IMG/VR virus record: IMGVR_UViG_3300045922_000360
Coordinates: 1-23,758 of that record
From: a virus
Strand: one strand, 5' to 3'
Length of the DNA stretch: 23,758 nt
Below the pieces are notes generated by a model. That model did no database searches, was not told where the DNA came from, and was given only the letters and a program-made list of their open reading frames with translations. The translations under genes and the position numbers were made by a program. Below, piece by piece: positions 12,421 through 20,735 of the stretch (positions are counted from its first letter, which is position 1; every line of letters begins with the position of its first letter).

Positions 12421-13683
12421 ATGTTCGACTGGTTCAAGGCGATTTTCAGCACGCGACAGGTGCAACCCTACACGGGGGGCATCGCGCACTTTCCGGGTTC
12501 GTTCGATACGAATCTGGACTATAGGCGAGAGGCTGGCGACCTCACACTAAACGCTGTTGTATCAATCTGCATCCAGTTTCTGGCAAACAAAGCCGACGAA
12601 GCCCCGCTAGTTTATCAGCGTCTGACCGACGACGGTTGGCAGGACGCAGGCGAGCATGAAGTTCTCGAGCTCCTCGAAACCCCGAATCTTGACTACGATT
12701 TACCCGCGCTGATGTTCGGCACCATCGCCAGCTATTCAACTGCCGGCAACGCCTACTGGTACAAGGTTCGCGAAGGTCGCAAAATCAGGGAGCTAACCTA
12801 CCTGCCGCACTATTCAGTCACGCCGGTATTCGATGAGCGGCGGATATCGAACCGTGCGATTTCAGCTTACAGAATCTCGACCGTCGAAGGGCAGGTAACC
12901 GTTCCCTCATCCGATATCGTGCATCTGCGGCACGGCATGAACCCTCGTTCGCCGGCTTTGGGCATCTCACCGCTGGCTGCCGTCCTGAAAGAAATCACGG
13001 TTGACAACTGGGCGGCGAGCTACTCGGCGAACCTGCTGAACAATCTGGGCGTCGGTTCGTATCTGCTCTCGCCCAAGCTGAACGATGGTAGCGCGCCGAA
13101 CAAAGAACAAGCCGCACAGATTCAGGACAGGTTCAACCAGCTTCGGCGCGAAGGTGTCGGGCGTCCGATTGTATCGGCGTTCGCACTGGACGTCAAACAA
13201 TTGAACCTTACACCGGAAGACATGGCGCTGGATACAGTGATTCGGCATCCGGTCTCCCGCATATGTGCTGCTCTGGGCCTAGACCCAATGGCTCTGGGTT
13301 TGCCTAGCAGCTCCAAAACCTACAACAACTACGGCGAGTCGCTGCAAGCGGCACTTGAGAATGGCGTCGTGCCCATGCTCAGCAGTCTGGCAAAGCAGAT
13401 TACGGGGTCGCTACTATGGGATGAGGGACATTCCAGAGAGTATCGGTTGGCGTTCGACATTTCGGGGATGCGCGGTTTGCAGGAAGACGTGGACAACCTT
13501 CACGCGCGGGTTCGTGGTGATTTTAACGCGGATTTGATTGACCGAGAGACGGCAAAAATCGTACTCGGTTATCCAGTGGAACCCGGAGACAGAGGACTCT
13601 ATGCATCAGTGGCAAAAAACCCGTGGGCGGCATCAATGCCGGCACCTCGCGCTGACAACGACTCAGACCAGACTAGCGAATAG
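12421..13683 (+). CDS. HK97-type portal protein
   Basis: 420 residues. The N-terminal MFDWFKAIF, the segment LNAVVSICIQFLANKADEAP (about 42-61), and the pattern STAGNAYWYKVREGRKIREL / LPHYSVTPVFD / VPSSDIVHLRHG, followed by GISPLAAVLKEI and the RICAALGLDPMALGL motif, are those of HK97-like portals (Phage_portal family). Twelve subunits form the ring at the special vertex through which DNA enters and leaves. The length is normal. The acidic C-terminal tail may serve assembly. It starts one base after the preceding stop, without SD, and is followed by a minor head protein, protease and capsid in the classic order. Confidence 0.92.
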   Translation: MFDWFKAIFSTRQVQPYTGGIAHFPGSFDTNLDYRREAGDLTLNAVVSICIQFLANKADEAPLVYQRLTDDGWQDAGEHEVLELLETPNLDYDLPALMFGTIASYSTAGNAYWYKVREGRKIRELTYLPHYSVTPVFDERRISNRAISAYRISTVEGQVTVPSSDIVHLRHGMNPRSPALGISPLAAVLKEITVDNWAASYSANLLNNLGVGSYLLSPKLNDGSAPNKEQAAQIQDRFNQLRREGVGRPIVSAFALDVKQLNLTPEDMALDTVIRHPVSRICAALGLDPMALGLPSSSKTYNNYGESLQAALENGVVPMLSSLAKQITGSLLWDEGHSREYRLAFDISGMRGLQEDVDNLHARVRGDFNADLIDRETAKIVLGYPVEPGDRGLYASVAKNPWAASMPAPRADNDSDQTSE

Positions 13684-13726
13684 AATAACGACCGTTGCCG
13701 AGCCGGTCGGGTTCGTGCGGTCGAAA

Positions 13727-14335
13727 ATGAACCCCGCTCAGTCCAGTTTCTACGCATCGCTTATTCGTTACCGTGACGATTTCTGGCAGGAGGCACGAAT
13801 CTACACGCGGACGCTCGACGTGGACAAATGGTATCAGTCATTTTCATCAATGCTGGTTGATGTTCACGCCCGCTCGGCGTTTCATGGCGCGTGGCTCTCA
13901 ACAGACAAAAGACCGCAACGGTTAGATGAGGAGTTCCTCCGCGTCGGGCGGATGGTTGCCCAGAATCAGGCGCAATGGGTTCTCAAGTTTCGAGCCAAAC
14001 TAGAGGACAACCCCGAACTAACCACGGAGCAGATAGCGCGGCAAATGTCAATGTATCTAGGTCGGGCGCAAGGCACAGCCAACGAAGCTTTTCTGCATTA
14101 CTCGCCGCCGCTTGATATTTTCGCATGGCAGACTACGAGCGGTGAATCGTGCCCAAGCTGTGAATATTTCGGGAGTCTTGAGCCGATGCCCGCGCAGGAG
14201 TGGCCGACAAGCCCGAGGGCGAACGATACAGAGTGTTTGTTTAACTGCAAGTGCGTGTGGATTCGAGAACCCGGAAGCCAGTCTGAGACGTCTGGATTTA
14301 TGCCCGCAGTCTTCTGGGCTGAGGATGAAGAGTAA
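13727..14335 (+). CDS. Minor head protein, Mu F/SPP1 gp7-like
   Basis: 202 residues from the ATG at 13727, just after the portal gene; the frame is open from 13538, inside the portal gene, which I regard as overprinting. An in-frame GTG at 13715 is an alternative start. The C-terminal region has the signature of phage head morphogenesis proteins: CPSC (142-145) near SGES, then Pro-rich spacing, then C170...C174-x-C176 (CLFNCKCVW), where family members end in '..HPNCRC..'. The N-terminal half is helical. These proteins sit inside the prohead near the portal. Ending directly at the protease ATG, it belongs to the head operon. Confidence 0.65.
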   Translation: MNPAQSSFYASLIRYRDDFWQEARIYTRTLDVDKWYQSFSSMLVDVHARSAFHGAWLSTDKRPQRLDEEFLRVGRMVAQNQAQWVLKFRAKLEDNPELTTEQIARQMSMYLGRAQGTANEAFLHYSPPLDIFAWQTTSGESCPSCEYFGSLEPMPAQEWPTSPRANDTECLFNCKCVWIREPGSQSETSGFMPAVFWAEDEE

Positions 14336-15217
14336 ATGAGCGAGAGAGAGTCAACAAGGGCGGGTCTGCAAACCCGTCAAATTGATAGCGTAGAAATTCG
14401 CGCCTTGGAGGGTGAGAATACCCGAAAAGCCGAACTACGCGCGGCAGTGGTCGGTAACCTAGACTCCCACCGCTCAGTGTTTTTCCCGGGCGCGTTCGAG
14501 GGCACGACGGAAGATTTTGTCCGCGGCGGTCATCTGCTGGTTGCGCATAACTGGGATTTGCCAAATATTGGCATGATTGAATCGGCGCGGCAAGAAGGTA
14601 ACGCGCTGCTGGCAACAGTGCATTTCTACAACACGCAGGCTGGAAACGACATGTACCATGTGCTGCGGGAACGCTCAGCAGCCGGCAAGACTATGGGCGC
14701 CTCTATCGGGTTCTTTATCGAGACCGAGCGGCACTATCGCGACGGGCGCGAACTGCTGGCAGACGCTGAACGCATGGGCGTTGATTTGAGTTTGTTTGAC
14801 CCTGCATTGGCGCAGGTCGATGGCGAGGTCTGGGGCATTCAGAAGGTTAAAAGCCTCTACGAAGTCTCGCTGGTGGTTGCGGCATCGAATCCGCTAACAG
14901 AAGCCATGAACGTGCGGCAATTGAAAGCCGCCGAAGAATTGCAACTTGCTCTTGACGCGGTTGCTAGGGTGTCGGAGCGTTACCGGCAAATCCGAGAGAT
15001 TCGGGTTGCTGAAGGGCGCGACCTGTCACCCGACAAGAAAGCCGAGCTTGCAGCGGCTAAAGCATCACTTGACGCGCTGTCTGCCCAACTGGCGGATATC
15101 GTGTTCGACGACTCGTTGCCCAGAGCGACGGGTCAGACCAAAGACAGCATCGCGCCTCGTTCTTTGTCGTGCAGAATCATGGCAAACGAACTGGAAATGA
15201 TGCTCAAATACATCTAA
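14336..15217 (+). CDS. Prohead serine protease (HK97 family)
   Basis: 293 residues. The N-terminal domain has the peptidase U35/S78 motifs: DSHRSVFFPGAFEGT (about 43-57), the catalytic His71 in LLVAHNWD, and Ser123 in MGASIGFF, with SLYEVSLVVAASNP after it. It matures the prohead by cleaving capsid delta domains and scaffold, then itself. The C-terminal ~90 residues form charged helices (RYRQIREIRVAEGRDLSPDK) that may act as scaffold-like segment. The ATG directly follows the preceding TAA. The gene ends two bases before the capsid start. Confidence 0.9.
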   Translation: MSERESTRAGLQTRQIDSVEIRALEGENTRKAELRAAVVGNLDSHRSVFFPGAFEGTTEDFVRGGHLLVAHNWDLPNIGMIESARQEGNALLATVHFYNTQAGNDMYHVLRERSAAGKTMGASIGFFIETERHYRDGRELLADAERMGVDLSLFDPALAQVDGEVWGIQKVKSLYEVSLVVAASNPLTEAMNVRQLKAAEELQLALDAVARVSERYRQIREIRVAEGRDLSPDKKAELAAAKASLDALSAQLADIVFDDSLPRATGQTKDSIAPRSLSCRIMANELEMMLKYI

Positions 15218-15219
15218 AA

Positions 15220-16503
15220 ATGAAAATCGAAGACATCAAGAAAAAGGGTCTTAAAGTCGTTGCCGATTTGCGGGAGCTGGGCGAAAGTCTGGCTGCTGGC
15301 AAAATCGGCGAGGACGAGTACGAGACCCGATTGGCAGAGCTGCAAGCTGAAGCCACACTCATCGAGAAATCGGCGAGCGTGAACAAGCGCGCAGCAGAAT
15401 TGGAGTCGTCATTTGCGTTCGAGACCCGGCAGGTTGGAACTGCTCAGGTTTCGCAAACCGAAGAATCGACGACCGTTGAATCAGAGGGGTTGGCACTAAG
15501 CGACAAGCAGTTCAGAGCCATCTCGACCCCTGAGTATCGGGATGCGTTCACCGACTATGTTCGGCGCGGCAACAACGCTGCTTCGGCATCGTTCCGAACG
15601 TTGCAGGTTGGTCTCGACACGAACGGTGGATACCTCGTTCCTGCTGACTACCTCAACCAGATTGTCACGCGCGAGCCGGCACCGGCTAGTGTTGTTGACT
15701 ACGTGCAGCAGATTAACACGTCGAGCGACCGGTTGCAGATTCCGCGTTCGGCATATGCAGGGCAGACCGGCGACACGAACGGCGACATCTACTCATCGAA
15801 CCTTCGCATCCAATGGACTGCGGAGACCCAGCAGGCAACGGACGTTACCCCCACTTTCGGCATCCATGAGATTCCGGTTTGGGGCGCGAAAGTCCAAGTG
15901 CCGATTACCCGTCAGATGATGGAAGATTCCGCGGTGGACATCATGGGCTACATCTCGAACGAGATTGGCACCACGTATCGCCTCGGAACTGAGGACGCGA
16001 TTCTGAACGGTGACGGGGTCAACAAGCCGAAGGGCGTGTTGCGCTCTCCGGGCGCGACCTACGAACCGCCCACGACTAATGTTGGCAACCCTGTTACTCC
16101 GCAGGGTCTGGCAAATCTGGTCTATCAGGGTTTGCCGCAGCAGTATGCTGCAAATAGCAGAGTGGTTATGAACCGGTCGCTGTTTGCGACGCTGGCGATG
16201 ATTACGCAGAACTCAAACCTTGTTTGGGATGGCGTCTTCACCACCGCGGTTAGCAGAGCGGCGGGCGAGGCACTTTTCGGTTACCCGATTAGCTTCTCCT
16301 CGTTCATGCCTGCGGCTGGCGGCGGTAATAACATCATCGCCTATGGCGACTGGTTCCAATCGTACCTCCTCGTTCGACGTCTTGGAATGTCGGTCGAGAT
16401 GGATATCAGACCTGCCGAAGAGGTCGGGCGCATCGTTGCTCGAACTCGGTTTGGCGGCGATATCCGCAATCCTCGCGCGTTGCGCATCGGGGTGCAAAGC
16501 TAA
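15220..16503 (+). CDS. Major capsid protein (HK97 fold) with N-terminal delta domain
   Basis: 427 residues from the ATG at 15220 (MKIEDIKKK); an in-frame ATG at 15169 lies inside the protease gene. Residues 1 to about 100 are charged and coiled-coil-like (ADLRELGESLAAGKIGEDEY), the delta domain that acts as built-in scaffold and is removed by the protease. The mature part begins near the SFRTLQVGLDTNGGYLVPAD motif and continues with the SVVDYVQQI, VPITRQMMEDSAVDI, NGDGVNKPKGVL and FGGDIRNPRALRIG segments typical of HK97-type capsids. Multiple copies form the icosahedral shell. The start follows an A-rich leader with no SD, as in the tail tube genes. Its stop shares a base with the next ATG. 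Confidence 0.93.
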   Translation: MKIEDIKKKGLKVVADLRELGESLAAGKIGEDEYETRLAELQAEATLIEKSASVNKRAAELESSFAFETRQVGTAQVSQTEESTTVESEGLALSDKQFRAISTPEYRDAFTDYVRRGNNAASASFRTLQVGLDTNGGYLVPADYLNQIVTREPAPASVVDYVQQINTSSDRLQIPRSAYAGQTGDTNGDIYSSNLRIQWTAETQQATDVTPTFGIHEIPVWGAKVQVPITRQMMEDSAVDIMGYISNEIGTTYRLGTEDAILNGDGVNKPKGVLRSPGATYEPPTTNVGNPVTPQGLANLVYQGLPQQYAANSRVVMNRSLFATLAMITQNSNLVWDGVFTTAVSRAAGEALFGYPISFSSFMPAAGGGNNIIAYGDWFQSYLLVRRLGMSVEMDIRPAEEVGRIVARTRFGGDIRNPRALRIGVQS

Positions 16504-16961
16504 TGCATAACCTAAGTTCAAACTCAACAATCCAGCACATCGGGCAAAACCTGACTGCTGGAACAGATGGCGCGTTCGTCCAGCCTGCCGTGTCGGTGGA
16601 CATGTCGGGCTTTGACTCGTGCATGTTCATTGCGATTGTGACGGGCGTTGCGACTGCCCAGTTTGCAATTCGCGTCAAGGCGGCGTCAACCACTGGCGGA
16701 CATTCGGCGGTTAGTTCTACCACCGGCGTTGTCGCTGCGATTCCTGCGACTTTGGTTGACAACACGACCCTCGTTTTTCGGGTGGACGTGACCAAGCCGA
16801 GAGACGGTCAGCGATGGCTCCGCGCTGAGTATCAGCGAACGGTTGCCAACTCGCAGGTGGTCATCATCGCGGTGCCGTACAATGCGAAAACGCAAGCGGC
16901 GGTCCAGAACGCATCTGTCGCTGCATCGGTTGCTGTTGCTGGAGTGGCAGGGGCAGCCTAA
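16503..16961 (+). CDS. Putative capsid decoration or small virion protein
   Basis: 152 residues, starting within the capsid stop (TAATG). It is beta-rich with regular hydrophobic strands (CMFIAIVTGVATAQFAIRVKA, LVFRVDV, WLRAEYQRTVANSQVVIIAV) and an alanine/valine-rich C-terminus. It opens with NLSSNSTIQHIGQNLTAGTD. Small beta proteins immediately downstream of the capsid gene commonly stabilise or decorate the head; this one has no diagnostic motif. The assignment rests on position, coupling and composition. Confidence 0.5.
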   Translation: MHNLSSNSTIQHIGQNLTAGTDGAFVQPAVSVDMSGFDSCMFIAIVTGVATAQFAIRVKAASTTGGHSAVSSTTGVVAAIPATLVDNTTLVFRVDVTKPRDGQRWLRAEYQRTVANSQVVIIAVPYNAKTQAAVQNASVAASVAVAGVAGAA

Positions 16962-16968
16962 AAGCTGC

Positions 16969-16992
16969 GGGGGGGGGGTTCGGCTCTCCCCC
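16969..16992 (+). other. G10 homopolymer and G/C hairpin between head genes
   Basis: Ten consecutive G occupy 16969-16978, followed nine bases later by CCCCC (16988-16992), so GGGGG (16974-16978) can pair with it. The element fills the 43-base gap between the decoration-like gene and the next small gene. A run of ten G is striking in this genome; it is outside coding sequence, so length change would alter spacing or RNA structure but no protein. Confidence 0.6.
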
Positions 16993-17004
16993 ACTTTGAA
17001 CACT

Positions 17005-17217
17005 ATGAAATATCATTTTTTTGGCAAGGACTCTGGTTGGTGCAAGCTGGTTGACGAGAACGGCAACTGGCGCGACGTGCTGGCTAGTGAATTTGACGTG
17101 CGCTGGAAACGCGACGGCGATTACTGGGTCGAGATTCGTAACCCGAAGCCGTCTGAAGAGGACGAGCCTAAGAAGCCGAAGCCGAAGGCGACGACCACCG
17201 ATATCAAACCAGAATGA
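17005..17217 (+). CDS. Small hypothetical virion-region protein
   Basis: 70 residues from the ATG at 17005; the frame extends upstream but only through shadow sequence of the previous gene. It opens MKYHFFGKDSGWCKLVDENG and has a short beta-like domain (WVEIRN), then a charged tail alternating acidic and Lys-Pro residues (SEEDEPKKPKPKA). The upstream gap holds the G10 element and no SD. The stop overlaps the connector start by ATGA. Small basic/acidic-tailed proteins occur here in many siphoviruses; the function is unknown. Confidence 0.6.
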   Translation: MKYHFFGKDSGWCKLVDENGNWRDVLASEFDVRWKRDGDYWVEIRNPKPSEEDEPKKPKPKATTTDIKPE

Positions 17218-17828
17218 GCTATCCGACCGCCGCGAACCTTGTCAGCTACCTAGCCGAGATGGGCGTAACCGTCCCCTCTGGCACGGCTGGCGGGCGCATT
17301 GCGGCGGTCGTCTCTGAGTTTGAGCGGCAGACCGGTTGGGTGCCGTTCGTTGGTGTGGCGACGCCGGAAGCACGCATATACGATGCACCGTTTGGCATTG
17401 CTGGCGTCTTTTCGCTGCACCTAGAGGGCGGCATCTACGACATAACGGGTTTAACGGTTGAGTTTCTCGACTATCAAGGAAATTGGACGGTGCAGCCGGC
17501 TGCTGATTATGTTCTGCGCTCGTGGGTGCCCGTTGCGGGTTCGCCGGTTGTCATCATCGGGCTGAAGCGGTTGCCGGTGCCGCGTTACCAAAGTGTGCGA
17601 GTGACGGGAAGATGGGGATACCACGCAAATTGTCCAGCCGACGTTTTTCAAGCGATGCTCGACAAGGCGGCATCCGATATTCTGGCGACCACGGCTCTGG
17701 CGCAAAGCCCCGCCCAAGAAGTCAAGCTGCAAGACATGACGGTCAAAAGCGGCGCAGGTTACGAAGCTATGACAGCGCGAGCGGCGACTGACTGGCAGCG
17801 CGTGATTGAACGATACAGGAGGTTCTAA
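17214..17828 (+). CDS. Head-tail connector (adaptor, HK97 gp6/gp15-like)
   Basis: 204 residues. The N-terminal SYPTAANLVSYLAEMGV with an early helical segment (AAVVSEFERQTGW) and later W...PADVFQAMLDKAASDIL and WQRVIERYRR helices follow the all-helical plus strand pattern of adaptor proteins that attach beneath the portal. A beta segment lies between them (LTVEFLDYQGNWTVQPAADY). Position after the capsid genes and before the stopper-like gene fits. The ATG overlaps the previous stop. Family assignment is by pattern and synteny. Confidence 0.6.
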   Translation: MSYPTAANLVSYLAEMGVTVPSGTAGGRIAAVVSEFERQTGWVPFVGVATPEARIYDAPFGIAGVFSLHLEGGIYDITGLTVEFLDYQGNWTVQPAADYVLRSWVPVAGSPVVIIGLKRLPVPRYQSVRVTGRWGYHANCPADVFQAMLDKAASDILATTALAQSPAQEVKLQDMTVKSGAGYEAMTARAATDWQRVIERYRRF

Positions 17829-17830
17829 GC

Positions 17831-18169
17831 TTGCCGTTCCCTTCCGTTATGTTCAACGCGACTCTGGATATTCAGGAGGCGTTGGAGGAGTTCGACCTTG
17901 ACGGCGTGAAGGTCAAAAACGTATTTGTCGATGCAGGTTCGCTCAGGTGCAATATTCAGCACATGACGCCAAGACGCGCGTTTGACGCTTGGCAGGTCGA
18001 GACGAATAAGGGCTTGACTATGTTCTGCTCCTTAGAAGACGCGGAGCGGGTCAAAGTGGGCGACCGGTTGACGTTTGGTTCGATGGTTCGGGCGGTTGAA
18101 GCGGGCCCGGTTTTTGTTGACAACTGGCAGGGACTGTCTTACGCAAAGTACCTGCTGATGGAGCTATAG
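17831..18169 (+). CDS. Head closure/stopper-like protein with TTG start
   Basis: 112 residues from a TTG at 17831, supported by a perfect AGGAGG at 17817-17822 with eight-base spacing; the alternative ATG six codons later is too far from that site. The sequence is a small beta-barrel type: GVKVKNVFVDAGSLRCNIQH, VKVGDRLTFGSMVRAVEAGP, FVDNWQGLSYAKYLL. This suits a head completion (stopper) protein, which closes the portal after packaging and joins the tail. The function is inferred from order and size. Confidence 0.5.
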   Translation: MPFPSVMFNATLDIQEALEEFDLDGVKVKNVFVDAGSLRCNIQHMTPRRAFDAWQVETNKGLTMFCSLEDAERVKVGDRLTFGSMVRAVEAGPVFVDNWQGLSYAKYLLMEL

Positions 18170-18173
18170 GCGG

Positions 18174-18611
18174 GTGAGACTAAACGATGCGTACAACGAT
18201 TACCGAGCGGCGATTATCGAGACCGTGGTTGCCATCTGGCAGCCTGAGAAGCTCTGGGAAGACCCTGTTCTGATTGAGCAGGCAGAGGTAGCCGATGGTG
18301 TGCATGCTATGGTCACTTTGGAGCCTCCGATTACTATTGAGTTTCAGACGGCGACCCATGACGAGGCAACGTTTACGTTCACCGTCGGCATCAAGGTTGC
18401 GGCGGTCTCCGGTGAACCGGTGGCAGCTGAGCTTATGCCCCGCTTATTCGAGCTTCGCGAAGCGTTGCAGAAACAGCCGACGTTCGCTGGTAGTGGCTAT
18501 CTGCCGATTGTTCGGTCTATCAGCTACGACCCTTTATTGCAAGACAATTACCACATCTATGGTTCGCTCACTTTCGAGGTCAGGGCGGCGGTGGAGCGCA
18601 AAGAGCCGTGA
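18174..18611 (+). CDS. Putative connector or tail-completion protein
   Basis: 145 residues from a GTG at 18174, four bases after the previous stop. Helical N-terminus (YRAAIIETVVAIWQPEKLW), then beta strands with a short central motif (TIEFQTATHDEATFTFTVGI), a helix (MPRLFELREALQKQ), and a final strand (IYGSLTFEVRAAVE). The strand-helix-strand arrangement and length resemble tail terminator/completion proteins, which normally sit just here. No specific signature was found. GTGA overlap with the next gene. Confidence 0.5.
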   Translation: MRLNDAYNDYRAAIIETVVAIWQPEKLWEDPVLIEQAEVADGVHAMVTLEPPITIEFQTATHDEATFTFTVGIKVAAVSGEPVAAELMPRLFELREALQKQPTFAGSGYLPIVRSISYDPLLQDNYHIYGSLTFEVRAAVERKEP

Positions 18612-19168
18612 AAACGTACTACAATCCGAGGCAGTATCACCAAGCGTGGACGAATCGGTTAAACCAGATGCAGTCTTCGCTCGTGCAGGGCGTAGAGGAC
18701 ATTGCGCGCGCCACCGAGGTTGACTATAAGCGGTTTTCGCGTGGTTCGGTCAGCACGAAGGAGCTTCGGAGCATGGGGCACCCGTTCGGGCGGACTGGCG
18801 GCGGGATGCAGCGTGGGCAGACTCAGGCGGGGCGCGTTGGTCGCTCTGGTGGTCAGTTCACGCGGCGCGGTGTGATTAAGCCCTTGCCGATTAACCGGCA
18901 GACCGGCAGGCTATATGCCGGCATCAAAATGGTTCGAACCGGCAGACATTCATGGGAGATTTTCAGCGATGCGCCTTATGCCAAGTACATCTACGCTCCT
19001 GAAGGAACATCTCGAATGGTCGGGCGCGGATTTTCGGGGGTGTCTCCGAGCCTCGCTGCACGTCTAAAGGTTAGGGCAACGGCATCGATGGATGGCGCGG
19101 TTACCAAAGCGTGGCGGTCACGTAATACAGCATTTTTAACGTATTGGCGGAACAGAAATAAACGATAA
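18608..19168 (+). CDS. HK97 gp10-like connector/tail-completion protein
   Basis: 186 residues from a GTG at 18608 overlapping the preceding stop. Contains the Gly/Arg-rich middle (GRTGGGMQRGQTQAGRVGRS), then INRQTGRLYAGIKM and DAPYAKYIYAPEGTSRM, which resemble the 'TG.L..SI......A.YA.Y.E.GT..M' pattern of gp10-like minor tail/connector proteins. Strongly basic overall. It would act at the head-tail junction or in tail completion. The stop (TAA) immediately abuts the first tail tube start. Confidence 0.6.
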   Translation: MKTYYNPRQYHQAWTNRLNQMQSSLVQGVEDIARATEVDYKRFSRGSVSTKELRSMGHPFGRTGGGMQRGQTQAGRVGRSGGQFTRRGVIKPLPINRQTGRLYAGIKMVRTGRHSWEIFSDAPYAKYIYAPEGTSRMVGRGFSGVSPSLAARLKVRATASMDGAVTKAWRSRNTAFLTYWRNRNKR

Positions 19169-19948
19169 ATGGCAAACAGGGCATCAAATCTAAACGTAAC
19201 GGCTATCACAATTGGCGCGACCGAGTACGTGACTCAGGCAATCGAGGGAACGGTCTCGCTCAACCTAGAACACGACGACGGGCGAGGCATGGGTTCCACG
19301 CAGGCGATTTACAGAGCGGTGGCAGCCAAGCAAAACGCCACAGCGAATATTACTGTCTTGCGCGACCAGTCCGCGGCACGAATTACGCCGTTAGATTTGA
19401 CCGTTTTCACCATCGGCGCCACGTCTGAACTGGGCACCATGAAAAGCTGGAATTTGGCGGTGGAGACCGAGAGTCAGGACGGTTCGGCGGCGGCTGACCG
19501 GTGGACGTTTGCGAATCGGACAGGCATAAGGTTCACGGCTTCGGGTCGGCTGTTGGCTACATCGTCCGCACCTGCAACCAGAGCGGCGATTCTTGGCGCG
19601 CTGTCCGGAACGGAATTGACGCTTACATCTACATTCGGGGTTGGCAACACCATTGCGCTTCCCATGCGGCTAATCGGCTTCTCACAACAGGCGACGCGTG
19701 GTGAGATTACCGGCTATGATTTGGAATTTGTGAGCAACGGAACGGCGCCATCTATCAGCTCTACTTTTCCTGTTTTCGCGCTTGCGGTTGGCGGCGGCGT
19801 TGTATCGCCCGCTACGTTCACATACGGCGACGGCGGCACACTGTCAGGCAACTGGCTGGTAACGTCTGCCGCTCTGAGTATTGAAGATTCGCAGGTGGTC
19901 AGGGAGTCGTACACCCTTGTAAATCGCGGAGTCATCGCGCTAACCTAA
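19169..19948 (+). CDS. Tail tube-like protein, paralogue 1
   Basis: 259 residues, beta-rich. It shares with the next gene the segments GRGMGSTQAIYR..., LDLTVF...ELGTM, VETESQDGSAAADRWTFANR, a GALSGT turn, GEITGYDLEFVSNG and the final YTLVNRGVIALT, so the two are clearly paralogues over their whole length. Position before the chaperone and tape measure, size and beta content fit a major tail (tube) protein. The C-terminal ~60 residues could be an added outer domain. The start follows a TAA directly, in an A-rich context with no SD, matching the capsid gene and its sister gene. Confidence 0.65.
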   Translation: MANRASNLNVTAITIGATEYVTQAIEGTVSLNLEHDDGRGMGSTQAIYRAVAAKQNATANITVLRDQSAARITPLDLTVFTIGATSELGTMKSWNLAVETESQDGSAAADRWTFANRTGIRFTASGRLLATSSAPATRAAILGALSGTELTLTSTFGVGNTIALPMRLIGFSQQATRGEITGYDLEFVSNGTAPSISSTFPVFALAVGGGVVSPATFTYGDGGTLSGNWLVTSAALSIEDSQVVRESYTLVNRGVIALT

Positions 19949-19949
19949 A

Positions 19950-20735
19950 ATGTCGGACAGAGTTACAGCCCTTCAGTTGGTTTCGCTCAACATCGGCACG
20001 TCTGGACCCGGCTCCGACATTAAAGCCGTCTTGATTAACGGGCAAATGAGCATCACGATGGCGACCGCAGATGCACGCGGCATGGGCACGGGGCAGGCGA
20101 TCGAACGCCACGTTCCGGTCAAAGAGTCGGCAACCGGTTCTATCGAGTTTCTGCGCTTCCAGTCAGGCAACGAGATTACCAACCTAAACGTGACGGTTTT
20201 CTCGCCCGGCGGCGTTGAACTAGGCACCATGCGCTCGTGCGCTATTTCGTTTGAGGTCGAAACGGAGGACGGTTCCGCAGCAGCTACCCGTTGGACGTTT
20301 GCCAACCGGTTAGGTCAGACAATCAGGGTGCGTGGCACATTGACGGCGAACACGTCCGGCGGTAACGCGCAAAGAACGGCGATTGCTGGCGTTCTATCTG
20401 GCACGGCGGTTACAATGACGTTCGCAACGGGCGCGGGCCACTCTATCGGATTTCCGGCGCGAATTGTGAGCGTCGGCACAGCGAGCACTAGGGGAGGTAT
20501 CACCACTTACGATATCGAACTAATCAGCAACGGGGGTTCTGCAACGGTTACCGGTTACAACGCGTTTTTGCAAGGCGTCGGCGCCGCTACATATTTTCTC
20601 AGTATGAACGCAGGGGACGGCTCGTTGGTGCAGATGGATTGCCTTTTTACGAGCGGTGAGGTCACCGTTGAAAACGGTGCAATTGTCACCGAGCGTTACG
20701 AATTTGCAAACAGAGGAGCAGTCACGATTACATGA
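19950..20735 (+). CDS. Tail tube-like protein, paralogue 2
   Basis: 261 residues, paralogous to the preceding gene: ARGMGTGQAIERH, LNVTVF...ELGTMRS, VETEDGSAAATRWTFANR, GVLSGTAV, GITTYDIELISNG, ending YEFANRGAVTIT. Divergence is moderate and spread over the length, so the duplication is not recent. It may form the tube, a second ring type, or a specialised tail-end subunit; which copy is major cannot be read from sequence. It starts two bases after the sister's last codon region (AAAATG, no SD) and overlaps the next ORF by ATGA. Confidence 0.65.
   Translation: MSDRVTALQLVSLNIGTSGPGSDIKAVLINGQMSITMATADARGMGTGQAIERHVPVKESATGSIEFLRFQSGNEITNLNVTVFSPGGVELGTMRSCAISFEVETEDGSAAATRWTFANRLGQTIRVRGTLTANTSGGNAQRTAIAGVLSGTAVTMTFATGAGHSIGFPARIVSVGTASTRGGITTYDIELISNGGSATVTGYNAFLQGVGAATYFLSMNAGDGSLVQMDCLFTSGEVTVENGAIVTERYEFANRGAVTIT

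Noticed and set aside
13538-13726. Long 5' extension of the minor head protein inside the portal gene
   Set aside because: The extension is a Gln/Arg/Thr-rich shadow of the portal C-terminus and the ATG at 13727 gives a sensible start after the portal stop.
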